Assembly: GCA_964420285.1 (NCBI GenBank) | Contig: CAYQTE010000003.1 | Span: forward strand, 75,559 to 139,558 | Reading direction: 5' to 3' | From: CAYQTE01 sp964420285 | GTDB taxonomy: Bacteria; Planctomycetota; Phycisphaerae; Tepidisphaerales; Tepidisphaeraceae | Length of the DNA: 64,000 nt | Shown: piece by piece, positions 1 through 8,271 of the stretch | Numbering within the stretch: position 1 is the first letter of the stretch | How the letters are laid out: each line of letters starts with the position of its first letter | Made by a program: the position numbers and the translations under genes | Notes under the pieces: generated by a model | What the model saw: the letters and a program-made list of their open reading frames with translations, nothing else | Told to the model about the DNA's origin: nothing | The model's database searches: none

Positions 1-482
1 AGTGGGGCATCGACGACACCACCACCTTCTCCAGCAACTCGCCCTACAAGAAATCCGGCTCGCCCACTCTCCCCCAAACCGATCAGGACAAGCCCTATTG
101 GCAGGGCCTCGTCGATGCCATGGACAAGCAGTTTATCGACGTCGTCAAGGCCGGCCGGGGTAAGAAGCTCAATGGCCCCGACAGCGAACTCTACAGCGGC
201 AAAGCCTTCAGCGGCGACACGGCCCTGGCTCTGGGCCTGATCGACAAGATCGGCTACGAGAGCGACGCCATCACCTATGCCGCCAACATGGCCGGCCTGA
301 AAGACCCGACCGTCTTTCGCTATGTCCCCGAGCCGTATATCACCCGATTGCTCACCGGCTCCAAGTTGCTGGTCCCCGGTCCCCAGAGCACCAGCATCAA
401 CATCAACGGCATCAACGTGGACGAAAAGGCGATCACCGATCTGCTCTCGCCCCGGCCGATGTATCTGTGGATGGGGCGGTAA
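1..482 (+). CDS. sppA: Signal peptide peptidase SppA-type protease (S49), 3' part
   Basis: The reading frame is open from the left edge of the window and ends at TAA 480-482; about 159 C-terminal residues are visible. The segment with RGKKL, then YSGKAFSGDTALALGLID and KIGYESDAI, is the typical end of peptidase family S49, in which a Ser/Lys dyad enzyme degrades leftover signal peptides at the cytoplasmic membrane. The catalytic residues and any membrane anchor lie outside the window, so activity cannot be judged. The ATG at 120 is internal and not the start. It converges on the minus-strand zinc-ribbon genes. Confidence 0.85.
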   Translation, partial: WGIDDTTTFSSNSPYKKSGSPTLPQTDQDKPYWQGLVDAMDKQFIDVVKAGRGKKLNGPDSELYSGKAFSGDTALALGLIDKIGYESDAITYAANMAGLKDPTVFRYVPEPYITRLLTGSKLLVPGPQSTSININGINVDEKAITDLLSPRPMYLWMGR

Positions 483-540
483 GCCGGATCGCAGCGCATG
501 TGCGAGCGCGCTCGATTGTCCGAGCCGACCGCCCCTTCCT

Positions 541-582
541 CCTCTGCCTGTACTCGGGGAGAGGACTGAGGCGAGGGGTTTT
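541..582 (-). repeat. Dispersed palindromic repeat, copy a
   Basis: Read on the minus strand it follows the pattern AACCCCTC..CAG, then CCTCTCCC-CGAGTAC-AGGCAGAGG, a short hairpin with a GAGTAC loop. Four further copies of the same family lie at 2119-2163, 2211-2252, 2303-2341 and 8218-8260. All are intergenic, which suggests a REP-like dispersed element. Confidence 0.7.
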
Positions 583-617
583 TCGCGTGGCGCTCCTCGC
601 CGTAGCGTAAGAGGTGA

Positions 618-646
618 CAAGGTGACGGGGTGTTTCTGTCACCTTG
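618..646. terminator. Hairpin between convergent genes
   Basis: CAAGGTGAC (618-626) and GTCACCTTG (638-646) form a perfect 9-bp stem with an 11-nt loop, between the end of the sppA-type gene and the end of the minus-strand zinc-ribbon gene at 756. There is no T-tract on either side, so it may be a bidirectional transcript-end structure or only another palindrome. The rest of 483-755 shows no gene I can support. Confidence 0.35.
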
Positions 647-755
647 GCCGCCGTGAAAAAAATTCCGCGCTCCAGCGACGCGAAAAAGACGCGAGATCGG
701 CCGGCGCGATTGTTGCCACACGCCGACAGTGTTTGCCGGCCGGTTCCAGCGGAAT

Positions 756-1361
756 TCATTTTGCCTTCGGCGGAATCGTCCCGCATTCCGGACATCGATC
801 CGGCGTGGCGCGGAGATCGTAGCCGCAAGCGAGGCATAGGCCGTGGGATCGGCGATATCTCCGCCGCCGGCTGGCGAGAACAATGTTGAGCGTTTTGATG
901 CCGGGCAGAATCCCGAACACGATTGCCAGCAACCAATAGCGGATGTCGATAAAGCCCCTGTGAGCTTCGCTGCCCATGTATTGTGTTCGGTCCCAACCGG
1001 CGAATCCAAAATGTGACAGAATTGGATGAGACTTGTATATCCACTTATATTCGGATGCGGCAAGTGCATGGGCATTTCCCGAACCATGCCACCACCCGAA
1101 GTTATGCTTTTCGTTCAGCGACATTCCCGCCACGTCCACGTCGTCCCGATAGATCCAGACCATCCAAAATAGCCCCTCGGCGGATTGCGCGGTCATGCTT
1201 AGGAAATGCCGCCCCGAGCGATCCGGCGGCCCCCAATACTCCCAGCCTTCCCCCAGCCAATAACTCCTGATCCAGAATGTAACGGTCAACAAACACAGCA
1301 GCAGCGATACCGCTGTCGTCGCGTTGGCCATCCACAGGCAAAGGCGTTTCACGCGGGCCAT
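756..1361 (-). CDS. Membrane protein with C-terminal zinc ribbon (planctomycete family)
   Basis: A 201-residue protein. A hydrophobic segment near residues 15-34 (VSLLLCLLTVTFWI) is followed by a poorly conserved Trp/Tyr-rich middle domain and a second hydrophobic stretch near 143-160. It ends in a short tail with CLACGYDLRATP and RCPECG, a four-cysteine zinc ribbon. I infer from experience that this tail is common in Phycisphaerae proteins; no function is known. It lies 16 nt downstream of a paralogue with the same layout, so the two are a tandem duplication and probably co-transcribed. Start ATG at 1361. Confidence 0.75.
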   Translation of the reverse strand: MARVKRLCLWMANATTAVSLLLCLLTVTFWIRSYWLGEGWEYWGPPDRSGRHFLSMTAQSAEGLFWMVWIYRDDVDVAGMSLNEKHNFGWWHGSGNAHALAASEYKWIYKSHPILSHFGFAGWDRTQYMGSEAHRGFIDIRYWLLAIVFGILPGIKTLNIVLASRRRRYRRSHGLCLACGYDLRATPDRCPECGTIPPKAK

Positions 1362-1377
1362 TCTACCCCGCTCCCGG

Positions 1378-2005
1378 TCATTTTGGCGGCGCTCCCGGTG
1401 TGGGCGGCACCGTCCCGCATTCCGGACACCGATCCGGCGTGGCGCGGAGGTCGTAGCCGCATATCACACATTGGCCGTGAGATTGGCGATACTTACGCCG
1501 ACGCCAGCGGAGCATGTAGCGAAGCTCGAAAAGCGGAGGAAGCGCAAACGAGAGCGATGGGAACCAAAGCGGGACAAAAACCTCCGTTATGTACATCTCT
1601 GGCGGCGGCCGCGGCGGCGTCCCGGTCCCTGAAAATGTAAAGCTTGGCGGACGCCGCCCGTAAAGGAACCCCAAGTGGCGCCATGCGCCGTCCGCTACAA
1701 GATCACTCTCACGACTCGCTATCCGGGCAACAATTTGGCCGGGGCTAACGTAGTGGGACTCACGACTATTAAGACCGTTAGCCAGCACTGCTTCCGAACG
1801 AGACTCAATCGGATCGGAACTGTAATCCATCACGCCGCCAGCCAACTCAAAATCCACCACCGCCTGTTCGATCTGCGCCCCCACGTCACGCGGCTCGATA
1901 TACCTCCAACGCTGATACCACCAATAGCTCCGCACCCATAGCCCCACGCTTGAAATGCAAAGCAGCAGAGAGGCTGCGGCAAGCCCATCGGCAAAAGCGT
2001 TTCAT
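1378..2005 (-). pseudogene. Zinc-ribbon membrane paralogue with probable frameshift near its start
   Basis: The main frame covers 1378-1947 from a GTG and ends with CVICGYDLRATP and RCPECG like its neighbour. Upstream of 1947 the same frame stays open to a TGA at 2004-2002 and encodes AAASLLLCISS, matching SLLLCLL of the paralogue, but holds no ATG, GTG or TTG. A second frame starts at ATG 2005 with MKRFCRWA, matching VKRLCLWM of the paralogue. A single-base shift around 1985-1992 would join the two. So this is either a decayed gene, a sequencing error, or a gene now starting at GTG 1947 that has lost its first membrane segment. Base composition is somewhat lower in GC than the flanks. Confidence 0.55.
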
Positions 2006-2118
2006 CGGGTGAATTGTAACACGCCATGCTGCTTGGGAAACAACCGTTCTGAACATCGGCTCGACTGGATTGTGGCCAATTTTCGGGGCAAACATAAGTC
2101 GATTCAGGCCGATCTCGT

Positions 2119-2163
2119 TCCCCCTCCCCTGGTATTCCGGGGGAGGGTCGGGGTGGGGGTTGC
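2119..2163 (-). repeat. Dispersed palindromic repeat, copy b
   Basis: Minus-strand copy of the family: AACCCCCACCCCGACCCTCC, then CCCGGAATACCAGGGG. It faces copy c at 2211 in opposite orientation. The whole interval 2006-2384 holds only these repeats and no gene I can support. Confidence 0.75.
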
Positions 2164-2210
2164 CCGTGGCGACGTTCCATAGGCGTCAAGCGATGGATCG
2201 CCGCGCGAAG

Positions 2211-2252
2211 AACCCCCACCTCAGTCCTCCCCCGGAATACCAGGGGAGGATG
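2211..2252 (+). repeat. Dispersed palindromic repeat, copy c
   Basis: Plus-strand copy: AACCCCCACCTCAGTCCTCC followed by CCCGGAATACCAGGGGAGG. The 20 nt after the loop (AGGGGAGGATGAAAAGGCGG) recur exactly in copy d. Confidence 0.75.
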
Positions 2253-2302
2253 AAAAGGCGGCAACCCGGCGAATCGGGCACTCGCCCCGACTGTCGCGCG
2301 GG

Positions 2303-2341
2303 GGGTCTCCCCCTGAGTACAAGGGGAGGATGAAAAGGCGG
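2303..2341 (+). repeat. Dispersed palindromic repeat, copy d
   Basis: Plus-strand partial copy: TCTCCCCCTGAGTACAAGGG and the same AGGATGAAAAGGCGG tail as copy c. It lacks the AACCC head and lies just past the end of the SDR gene. Confidence 0.7.
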
Positions 2342-2384
2342 TCGGGGGCAAATTCGGGCACACTTTGCCCAGCCCACCCCGCCG

Positions 2385-3128
2385 TCAAAACGGCGAACTG
2401 TGGCGGCGGCGGATGTAGATTTCGTCGACGGCGGCGCGATCCGAGAGGGACAGGAGATAGAGGACGGCCTGGGCGATGTCGTCTGGCTGTAAGAGTTCGG
2501 TTCCGACCAGGTCGGGGCGGGCCTGGGCGAGCATGTCGGTTTCGACGCCGCCGGGGAGGATCGCGGAGATGCGGATGTTCGTGTCCTTGATTTCGGCGGC
2601 GATGGATTTGGTCAGGCCCATGACCGCGTGCTTGCTGGCGGTGTAGGCGGCTTGCAGCGGGTATCCCTTGAAGCCGACGACGCTGGAAATGTTGATGATG
2701 TAGCCGCGATCTTGCGGCCGCATTATTGATAGCGCGCCCTGGCAGCAGAGGAACGTGCCGCGAGCGTTGGTGGCGAAAACGGCGTCCCAATCGGTGAGGG
2801 CGAAACTCTCGGTCGGTCCGAACCGGCCGATGCCGGCGTTGTTGATCAGGATGTCCAGCCGGCCGTGGTCGCGTTTGATGGCATCGAACAACTTCGTGAT
2901 CTCGCCCGGCCTGGCCAGATCGACGACGTGGGCAAATGCGTGGCCGCCGCGACTGCGAATGTCGTTTGTGACAGAATCGATCTCGGCCTTTGTGCGTGCC
3001 GCGAGCAGGACAAGTGCGCCGCGGTCGGCAAGCGATTGAGCGATGGCCTTGCCGATGCCCCGGCCGGCGCCGGTGACGACGGCCACCTGGCCGGTGAGAT
3101 CGGGTTGAAGCGGGGTTGTGGGAGTCAT
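2385..3128 (-). CDS. Short-chain dehydrogenase/reductase, FabG-like
   Basis: A 247-residue classical SDR. TGAGRGIGKAI near the N-terminus binds the NAD(P) cofactor, INNAGIG follows the fourth strand, and the Ser...Tyr-x3-Lys catalytic set appears as NISSVVGF and AAYTASKHA. ATG 3128 begins MTPTTPLQPDLTGQ; the frame is open further upstream but that part lies in the inverted repeat and is not SDR-like. It is the last gene of the leftward catabolic operon, 138 nt after the MDR gene. A sugar or polyol oxidoreductase role is more likely here than fatty acid synthesis, by context only. Confidence 0.85.
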   Translation of the reverse strand: MTPTTPLQPDLTGQVAVVTGAGRGIGKAIAQSLADRGALVLLAARTKAEIDSVTNDIRSRGGHAFAHVVDLARPGEITKLFDAIKRDHGRLDILINNAGIGRFGPTESFALTDWDAVFATNARGTFLCCQGALSIMRPQDRGYIINISSVVGFKGYPLQAAYTASKHAVMGLTKSIAAEIKDTNIRISAILPGGVETDMLAQARPDLVGTELLQPDDIAQAVLYLLSLSDRAAVDEIYIRRRHSSPF

Positions 3129-3144
3129 GTTATTTCGGCTCTGA

Positions 3145-3234
3145 CTCTGCGCCTTTGCGCCTCTGCGAGGGATACTCTTTCTTCGTACGCCATTCGGGGA
3201 AGAATGTCCCTCGCAGAGGCGCAAAGGCGCAGAG
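3145..3234. repeat. 28-bp perfect inverted repeat (CTCTGCGCCTTTGCGCC type)
   Basis: Arms at 3145-3172 and 3207-3234 are exact reverse complements over 28 bp (starting CTCTGCGCCTTTGCGCCTCT), with a 34-nt spacer. A degraded third copy (TTTGCGCGTTCTGCGAGTT) follows at about 3250-3268 and reaches the end of the MDR gene. The repeat fills the gap between the MDR and SDR genes and could form a very stable hairpin in the operon mRNA. Confidence 0.85.
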
Positions 3235-3266
3235 GTCGGATGTTGCTCCTTTGCGCGTTCTGCGAG

Positions 3267-4898
3267 TTATGCCACTGCCGCAACCCGAAGGAGTTCCTGT
3301 TCGGCCGCTTTGCACCAGGCGCCTTTGTCGAGCTTGGCGGCGACGGTGGGGAACTTCTTGTGCAACTCCGACAGGGGAGTGAGGCCGATGTCGTGGAGCA
3401 TCGGGTAGACGATGATCTTGCCGGCCAAGGTGCGATTTTCGACGGCCGCGATTCCATCCACCGCGCCGGCCATGCCGGAGATCGCATCGACCGAGCAATT
3501 GGTGTCCAGTTGATGGCGTGTCACCTTGTTCAGGACGATCTTCATGTCGCGGATGACCGAGCCGCTGGTGCCGAACATGTAACACTTGTTGGCTATGTAG
3601 GTGTCCAGATCGAGATCCTGCCGGGTTGGGGCGGGGATGCCGGCGAAGATGTTGATCAGCGCCCCCGGCAGCGAATCGCGCACGGCGGCCGCCACCAGTG
3701 CGCCCACCGGGGCCATCAAGGCCCAATAGCTGAACTTGCCGGCCAGCGGCTGTTTCTGCGTATTGATGAGCTGCATGGAAACATGATTGACATCGGCCAG
3801 CGGCTGGGCCTTGGCGCGGAGGGCCTCGATGCGCGGATCGTCCATGTCGGTGCCGACGATGCGGACGCCGGGAACGCCGCTGCACGCGGCGCGGATGACG
3901 TGCATCTGGCCCATCGGCCCGCCGGCCCCGATGACCACAACCGAATCGTTGGGTCGCAGTTCGCCGGTGGGGGGGATGTTGCGGTAAGAATCCGCGGCAT
4001 TCGAACCGGTGGTGCCGATCCAGCGTGTCATGCCGTAATGCACGCGTCCGATGCCGACGGAGACCACCTGGCCGATCTTCTTGCCGCCCAGGACGATGTT
4101 GATGATTCCCTGCGGCGCGAGTTTGTCGTTGAGGGTTTCGATGGTCCTTTTGTCAGCGCCGAAGTAGATGATGTCGTCGAATTTCTCGTTGGGTTGCTCG
4201 GCCGAGGCCGCTGGATTGATGCGGATGATCGACGCGGGTTTGCCGCCGGGGAGTTTCAGGGAATCGAACTCCGGGATCGCACCATCGGCGACGATGAGCA
4301 TATTGCCGCCGGATTTGATCGTTTGGCGCTCGGTGTTGGCGTAGGAATCCTCGACGCACGCCCAGGGCTCGACCAGTGCGATGGCCGATGCACTGAGGTC
4401 TTCGGGGACGGGGATGAGGAATCGTTCGCCGTTGGCAGGGTCCATGACGACGCGCTCGTCCATAAGGACGTATTCCTGGAGGGCGCCCTCGAAGTTGTAA
4501 CCGAACGCGGCGTTGGAATTGGCGGTGGGCAGGCCGCGATAATCGGTCTGTACAAGGCATCGCTCGCCGAGGCGGTGGTGTTTGACCTTGTCGCCGATGG
4601 CGATGATACGGCAGGTGACTTCGTGGCCGGGGACGGTCGGTTTGTCGCCGGGGACGTAGCTGGGGATTTGCGCCAGCACGTCGCGCGTCAGCCCGGCCGT
4701 GATTTCGCTCTTGCGGGCGTGCTGCGAGAATTGCTTGAGGAGTTTCAGATCGCTGAAGCACAGGCCGACGCATTCGATCTTGGCCAGAATCTGGAACGGG
4801 CCGGGCTTGAAGACTTCCTTGGACTTGTTGAGTTCCAGCTTGCCGGGTCCGACAAGTTGAACGGCGAATTGACGCTCGGGGATGTTCGCGGTTGTCAT
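3267..4898 (-). CDS. MDR-superfamily alcohol/sorbose-phosphate-reductase-like dehydrogenase
   Basis: 543 residues, longer than the roughly 350 of a usual zinc alcohol dehydrogenase. The N-terminal GroES-like domain has GLCFSD (catalytic Cys in the usual position) and VPGHEV (GHE). The lobe that normally holds four structural-zinc cysteines is replaced by a stretch without them. LVEPWACVEDSY resembles the corresponding part of L-sorbose-1-phosphate reductases. Between this and the recognisable NAD(P) site GAGGPMGQMHVI lies an extra segment of about 120 residues that looks like a degenerate nucleotide-binding fold (LIVADGAIPEFDS). Start ATG 4898; 13 nt downstream of the aldolase-SDR gene. Substrate unknown; a phosphorylated ketose or polyol is my inference. 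Confidence 0.75.
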   Translation of the reverse strand: MTTANIPERQFAVQLVGPGKLELNKSKEVFKPGPFQILAKIECVGLCFSDLKLLKQFSQHARKSEITAGLTRDVLAQIPSYVPGDKPTVPGHEVTCRIIAIGDKVKHHRLGERCLVQTDYRGLPTANSNAAFGYNFEGALQEYVLMDERVVMDPANGERFLIPVPEDLSASAIALVEPWACVEDSYANTERQTIKSGGNMLIVADGAIPEFDSLKLPGGKPASIIRINPAASAEQPNEKFDDIIYFGADKRTIETLNDKLAPQGIINIVLGGKKIGQVVSVGIGRVHYGMTRWIGTTGSNAADSYRNIPPTGELRPNDSVVVIGAGGPMGQMHVIRAACSGVPGVRIVGTDMDDPRIEALRAKAQPLADVNHVSMQLINTQKQPLAGKFSYWALMAPVGALVAAAVRDSLPGALINIFAGIPAPTRQDLDLDTYIANKCYMFGTSGSVIRDMKIVLNKVTRHQLDTNCSVDAISGMAGAVDGIAAVENRTLAGKIIVYPMLHDIGLTPLSELHKKFPTVAAKLDKGAWCKAAEQELLRVAAVA

Positions 4899-4911
4899 AG
4901 GATGGGTTCCT

Positions 4912-6942
4912 TCATTTGAGCATGACCTGTCCGCCGGTGACGGGGACGGCCTGTCCGGTTTCGTACAATTGTTCCATGAGATAATAGATGGCCTTCATGA
5001 CATCGGCGGTGGCGCATCCGCGGCCCATGGGGACGCGCGATTCGTAGGATTTTTTCACGTCCGCGATGGTCTTGGCGCCGGGCACTTTGCCGCTGCGGAG
5101 GTATTGGACGAACAGACCGTTGTTCGGATCGGACCAGAGCGGCCCCTCGAAGAAATTGCCGGGGCAGATGGAGTTGACCTTGATGCCGTCGGTGACCAGT
5201 TCCATGGCGAAGGACTGGGTGAGGCCGATGCCGCCGAATTTGCTGCCGGCGTAGGCGAAGTTGCGGTTGGAGCCTTGAAGCCCGGATTTGGAATTGATCT
5301 GGATGATGTCGGTCCAGCAGTCGGGTTTGGCCAGGTGCTGGATCGACATGACCGGCGACGCCTTCTGGACGCAGACGAAATAGCCCTTGTAATTGACGCT
5401 GGTGGTCAGGTCGAAATCCTTTTCGGACTGCGTCTTGACGCTCTCGGCGCGGAGAACGCCGGCGTTGGAGACCAAAAGGTCGATTCCGCCGAATTCACGA
5501 ACCGTCCAGTGGATCGCCTGGTCAACCGAAGCCCCCTCGGCGACGTTGACGGCCAGGCCGATGGCCCGACCCTGGCCGTGCTGGCGGCAGATGGCATCCG
5601 CCGCGGCGGCGGCGCCGGCGGCGTTAATGTCGGTCAAAACCACGGCAGCGCCTTGCGAGGCCAAATCCTGTGCGATCTCCAATCCGAAACCCTGTGCCGC
5701 GCCGGTGACGAGGGCGACCTTACTGACGGCCCGGCCGGCTTTGGCGGAACCTTTGGCGATCTGCCGGCGATAGGCTTCCACTTCCCATTTCTCGAAGAAA
5801 TCGCGTTTGTCGGGATCGAGATAGCGGATGCCGCCCAGGCGGGTCGCCCCGGCCATGATCTTGGCGGCATCGGCGTAAACGAGCTTGGCCGTCCGCGCCC
5901 CGGCCACATCGTCGCCGGCCGTGAACATGCCCAGACCCGCGATCAGCACCACCTGCGGCGCAGATTGCGTGCGGGAGGTATACTCGGCCACCGCGTCACG
6001 CAGGCGCGAGACGATTGCGTCGGCGCCAGCGGCGTCTCCCACCTCGAACCACAGCGGGAACGATTTGCAATAGACGACCTGATCCGGCGTGAGCGGGCCG
6101 GTGATGGCAGCGTGTTTTCCGTCGGGGCCGCCGACAAGATTGACGATGGGCTGCGAATCGTCGTAGGTGACGATCTTGAGGCGATTGTCGGCGGCGAGCA
6201 ATCCGCGGAGAGCCGGGCCGATGACGTTGATCGTCTTGCGGGCTTCTTCGGGCTTGGCCAGATGAACCGGGCCGAAGGGATTCTCGACCGGGTGGCGCGA
6301 AAGTTCCTGCTCGAGAACACCCAGGAGCCAATCGGTGTGGCCGCGGATTTCGTCGGCCGTGTCGCCGCTGATGACCAGGCCGTGGTTCTGCATGACGACC
6401 GCGCGGGGTCGATCGCGGCCGGTTTTCTTCTTGTAGGCGATCAGGGCATCGCGGAGGGTTTGTGCCAGGATATGGCCGGGATCGACATCGGCGATCCAGA
6501 TGACATTGTCGCCGCAGATGCGTTCGATGAGCTTCTGGCCGTCGCGGGTGCAGGTGAACATGTTGACCAGTGTCGCGTGAGTATGGACGACGAACCGGCC
6601 GGGCATGAGGTGATGCAGCACGACCTCGACGCTGGGGCGCTGTCCGCGCGACGGATCGACGCGGGCGGCCATGACGGCGTCCTTGAATTGTTCCTCGCGC
6701 TTGACGCGATCGCTGCCCAGATCGCGGCCGAGGAGCGTTTCCAGGGCGGGGCGATCCATTTCGACAAAGCCGTCGGGAGTGATCGTCGCCAGGGCGTGGC
6801 CGGAGCCTTTGACCCAGAGCCGCTGGCCGATCTTGACGGAGGTGTTGCCGCCGCCGGCGATCACGATTTCGGGATCGGCGCCGTAGGTGCGCGAGATGGT
6901 GCAGAGGATGTGCAGTAATTCCGTTTGGGATGGTTCGGTCAT
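4912..6942 (-). CDS. Bifunctional class II aldolase / short-chain dehydrogenase
   Basis: 676 residues. The first half is a class II (zinc) aldolase/adducin-type domain with GGGNTSVK and the metal-binding HTHATL. The second half is an SDR domain with VTGAAQGFG, VSNAGVL and the catalytic Ser and Tyr-x3-Lys in INSKSGLQG / YAGSKF. The same arrangement is known in RhaD-type proteins that split rhamnulose-1-phosphate and oxidise lactaldehyde, so a 6-deoxy-sugar or related sugar-phosphate is a reasonable but unproven substrate. Start ATG 6942 is preceded by GAAGG at SD distance and lies 2 nt after the stop of the PHP-like gene, indicating translational coupling. Confidence 0.85.
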   Translation of the reverse strand: MTEPSQTELLHILCTISRTYGADPEIVIAGGGNTSVKIGQRLWVKGSGHALATITPDGFVEMDRPALETLLGRDLGSDRVKREEQFKDAVMAARVDPSRGQRPSVEVVLHHLMPGRFVVHTHATLVNMFTCTRDGQKLIERICGDNVIWIADVDPGHILAQTLRDALIAYKKKTGRDRPRAVVMQNHGLVISGDTADEIRGHTDWLLGVLEQELSRHPVENPFGPVHLAKPEEARKTINVIGPALRGLLAADNRLKIVTYDDSQPIVNLVGGPDGKHAAITGPLTPDQVVYCKSFPLWFEVGDAAGADAIVSRLRDAVAEYTSRTQSAPQVVLIAGLGMFTAGDDVAGARTAKLVYADAAKIMAGATRLGGIRYLDPDKRDFFEKWEVEAYRRQIAKGSAKAGRAVSKVALVTGAAQGFGLEIAQDLASQGAAVVLTDINAAGAAAAADAICRQHGQGRAIGLAVNVAEGASVDQAIHWTVREFGGIDLLVSNAGVLRAESVKTQSEKDFDLTTSVNYKGYFVCVQKASPVMSIQHLAKPDCWTDIIQINSKSGLQGSNRNFAYAGSKFGGIGLTQSFAMELVTDGIKVNSICPGNFFEGPLWSDPNNGLFVQYLRSGKVPGAKTIADVKKSYESRVPMGRGCATADVMKAIYYLMEQLYETGQAVPVTGGQVMLK

Positions 6943-6944
6943 GG

Positions 6945-8210
6945 TCAAGCCTTCGAAGTACGGGATGGCTGGCGATAGTGATGAATGACGGCCGCGCCCA
7001 GGCGGGCGAGCGTGGCGATGCGATCCTCGCCGCAGTTGTTGGTGAATCCGGTCTGGCCGTTCTGCGTGAGGAACTGATGGGCCGCCACGACGCAGGCGCC
7101 TTCCCAGAAGATGGTCTTGATGTCGTCGGGGATCGGCTGGCCCTTGAGGCACGTGGGCTCGATCGGCAATTGATCAAGCGTGTTGTGTTCGGTCCCGGCG
7201 GTCATGACGAGGCCGGCTTTTCGCATCGCTTTGACATATTGACTGAGCACGGCCGGTGAATTGCGGATGGGGATGAACTCGGCGAAGCCGAAGTTGCGCT
7301 GTTTGATGTGGTCGATGAGGGATTCAACGGGGGATTCAAAGGCGCAGATCGGACTAGCGCCGTCGGCCAGCGTGGGATAGCAGGGGATGCCGCCGAGCTC
7401 GACGATGAGTTTGTAGGCGTCGTCGAATCCGACAAACGTTTCGGGGACGTAGGCGGGCTTGCCGGATTTGAGCAGGTGCGAGCGGATTTCGTTTTGGATG
7501 CCGACGGCATCATCGGGGGCGGATTTGAGCGGGGCGCCGAGGACGCGGGTGAGAGTTTCGGTCCGTGCCGGGGCTGCGACAATCTCAAAGAACCGCTCCT
7601 GAAACGCCTGGCAGACGTGGCGCTCCTGGATGTAAACGCGCTGGCGCGGGCAGTCGTGGCGGCGAACGATCATGTCGATCACGGCCGATTCCGTCAGGCC
7701 GGTGGATACGCCGCGTTGCGCGAAGACGTCGGCCAATCTGGCGACGACGGCGGCCATGCGGGTGGAATCGTTGTGGCGGATGATGCCGAGAATGCGTGAC
7801 GCTTCGGGGGTCATCTTGACATAACGGGTGATGCCCTTGCCGCAGATGTAGAACTTGCCGGGGTTGCCGGGGTCGTTGATCTTGATGCCCTGGCGTTGCA
7901 AATCATCGATAAGGCAGATGATTTCCAGGCCGTAGAGCGGAAAGATGTGACGCTGTCGCGCCAGTCGCGTGAAATCGGCGTAGACATCGTAATCGTAATA
8001 ATTACTGACACCGACGACGGCGACGTTTTGAGTCGCGGCCTGGTCGATCATGTCCTGCACGGTGCGGAAGGCCGAGAAATTCGGCGGCAGGTGGAGATGC
8101 GCGTTGTTGGCGAGTACCGCGGTGGGCGCCAAGGCGGCGGCGCGGGACATGGCAACGACGGCCTCGGGGCCGTTGAGATTGTCGGTTGTGTTGTTAAGTG
8201 GTTTAGGCAT
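6945..8210 (-). CDS. PHP-domain-like metal-dependent hydrolase
   Basis: 421 residues. NNAHLHLPPNFSAF supplies the HxH of the polymerase-and-histidinol-phosphatase (PHP) fold, YGLEI a downstream acidic ligand, and AGTEHNT a late Glu-His pair. PHP proteins hydrolyse phosphoesters with a two- or three-metal centre in the cytoplasm. Coupling to the aldolase gene suggests it acts on a sugar phosphate of the pathway, though it could instead be a lactonase-like or isomerase-like enzyme. Start ATG 8210 has no clear Shine-Dalgarno; a palindromic repeat lies directly upstream. Confidence 0.65.
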   Translation of the reverse strand: MPKPLNNTTDNLNGPEAVVAMSRAAALAPTAVLANNAHLHLPPNFSAFRTVQDMIDQAATQNVAVVGVSNYYDYDVYADFTRLARQRHIFPLYGLEIICLIDDLQRQGIKINDPGNPGKFYICGKGITRYVKMTPEASRILGIIRHNDSTRMAAVVARLADVFAQRGVSTGLTESAVIDMIVRRHDCPRQRVYIQERHVCQAFQERFFEIVAAPARTETLTRVLGAPLKSAPDDAVGIQNEIRSHLLKSGKPAYVPETFVGFDDAYKLIVELGGIPCYPTLADGASPICAFESPVESLIDHIKQRNFGFAEFIPIRNSPAVLSQYVKAMRKAGLVMTAGTEHNTLDQLPIEPTCLKGQPIPDDIKTIFWEGACVVAAHQFLTQNGQTGFTNNCGEDRIATLARLGAAVIHHYRQPSRTSKA

Positions 8211-8217
8211 AAGGAAG

Positions 8218-8260
8218 AACCCTCACCCCAGCCCTCTCCCAGAGTACAGGGAGAGGGGGA
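8218..8260 (+). repeat. Dispersed palindromic repeat, copy e
   Basis: AACCCTCACCCCAGCCCTC then TCCCAGAGTACAGGGAGAGG: a near-perfect hairpin with an AGAGTACA loop, located between the E3 and PHP-like genes inside the leftward operon. It is the most symmetrical member of the family in this window. Confidence 0.8.
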
Positions 8261-8271
8261 AAAATCGGGAG

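Noticed and set aside
2119..2341. Three closely spaced hairpin repeats that could suggest a CRISPR array
   Set aside because: Orientation is mixed, spacing is irregular (about 48-50 nt), copies diverge, no cas gene is nearby and the same element occurs at 541 and 8218.
2865..4919. A long plus-strand open frame (over 680 codons) opposite the MDR gene
   Set aside because: It is the antisense of a gene with clear MDR motifs; high third-position GC creates such frames, and its residues show no family pattern.
4882..6918. A long plus-strand open frame opposite the aldolase-SDR gene
   Set aside because: The minus strand has both aldolase and SDR motifs in full; the opposite frame is Asp/Gly/Ala-rich shadow sequence.
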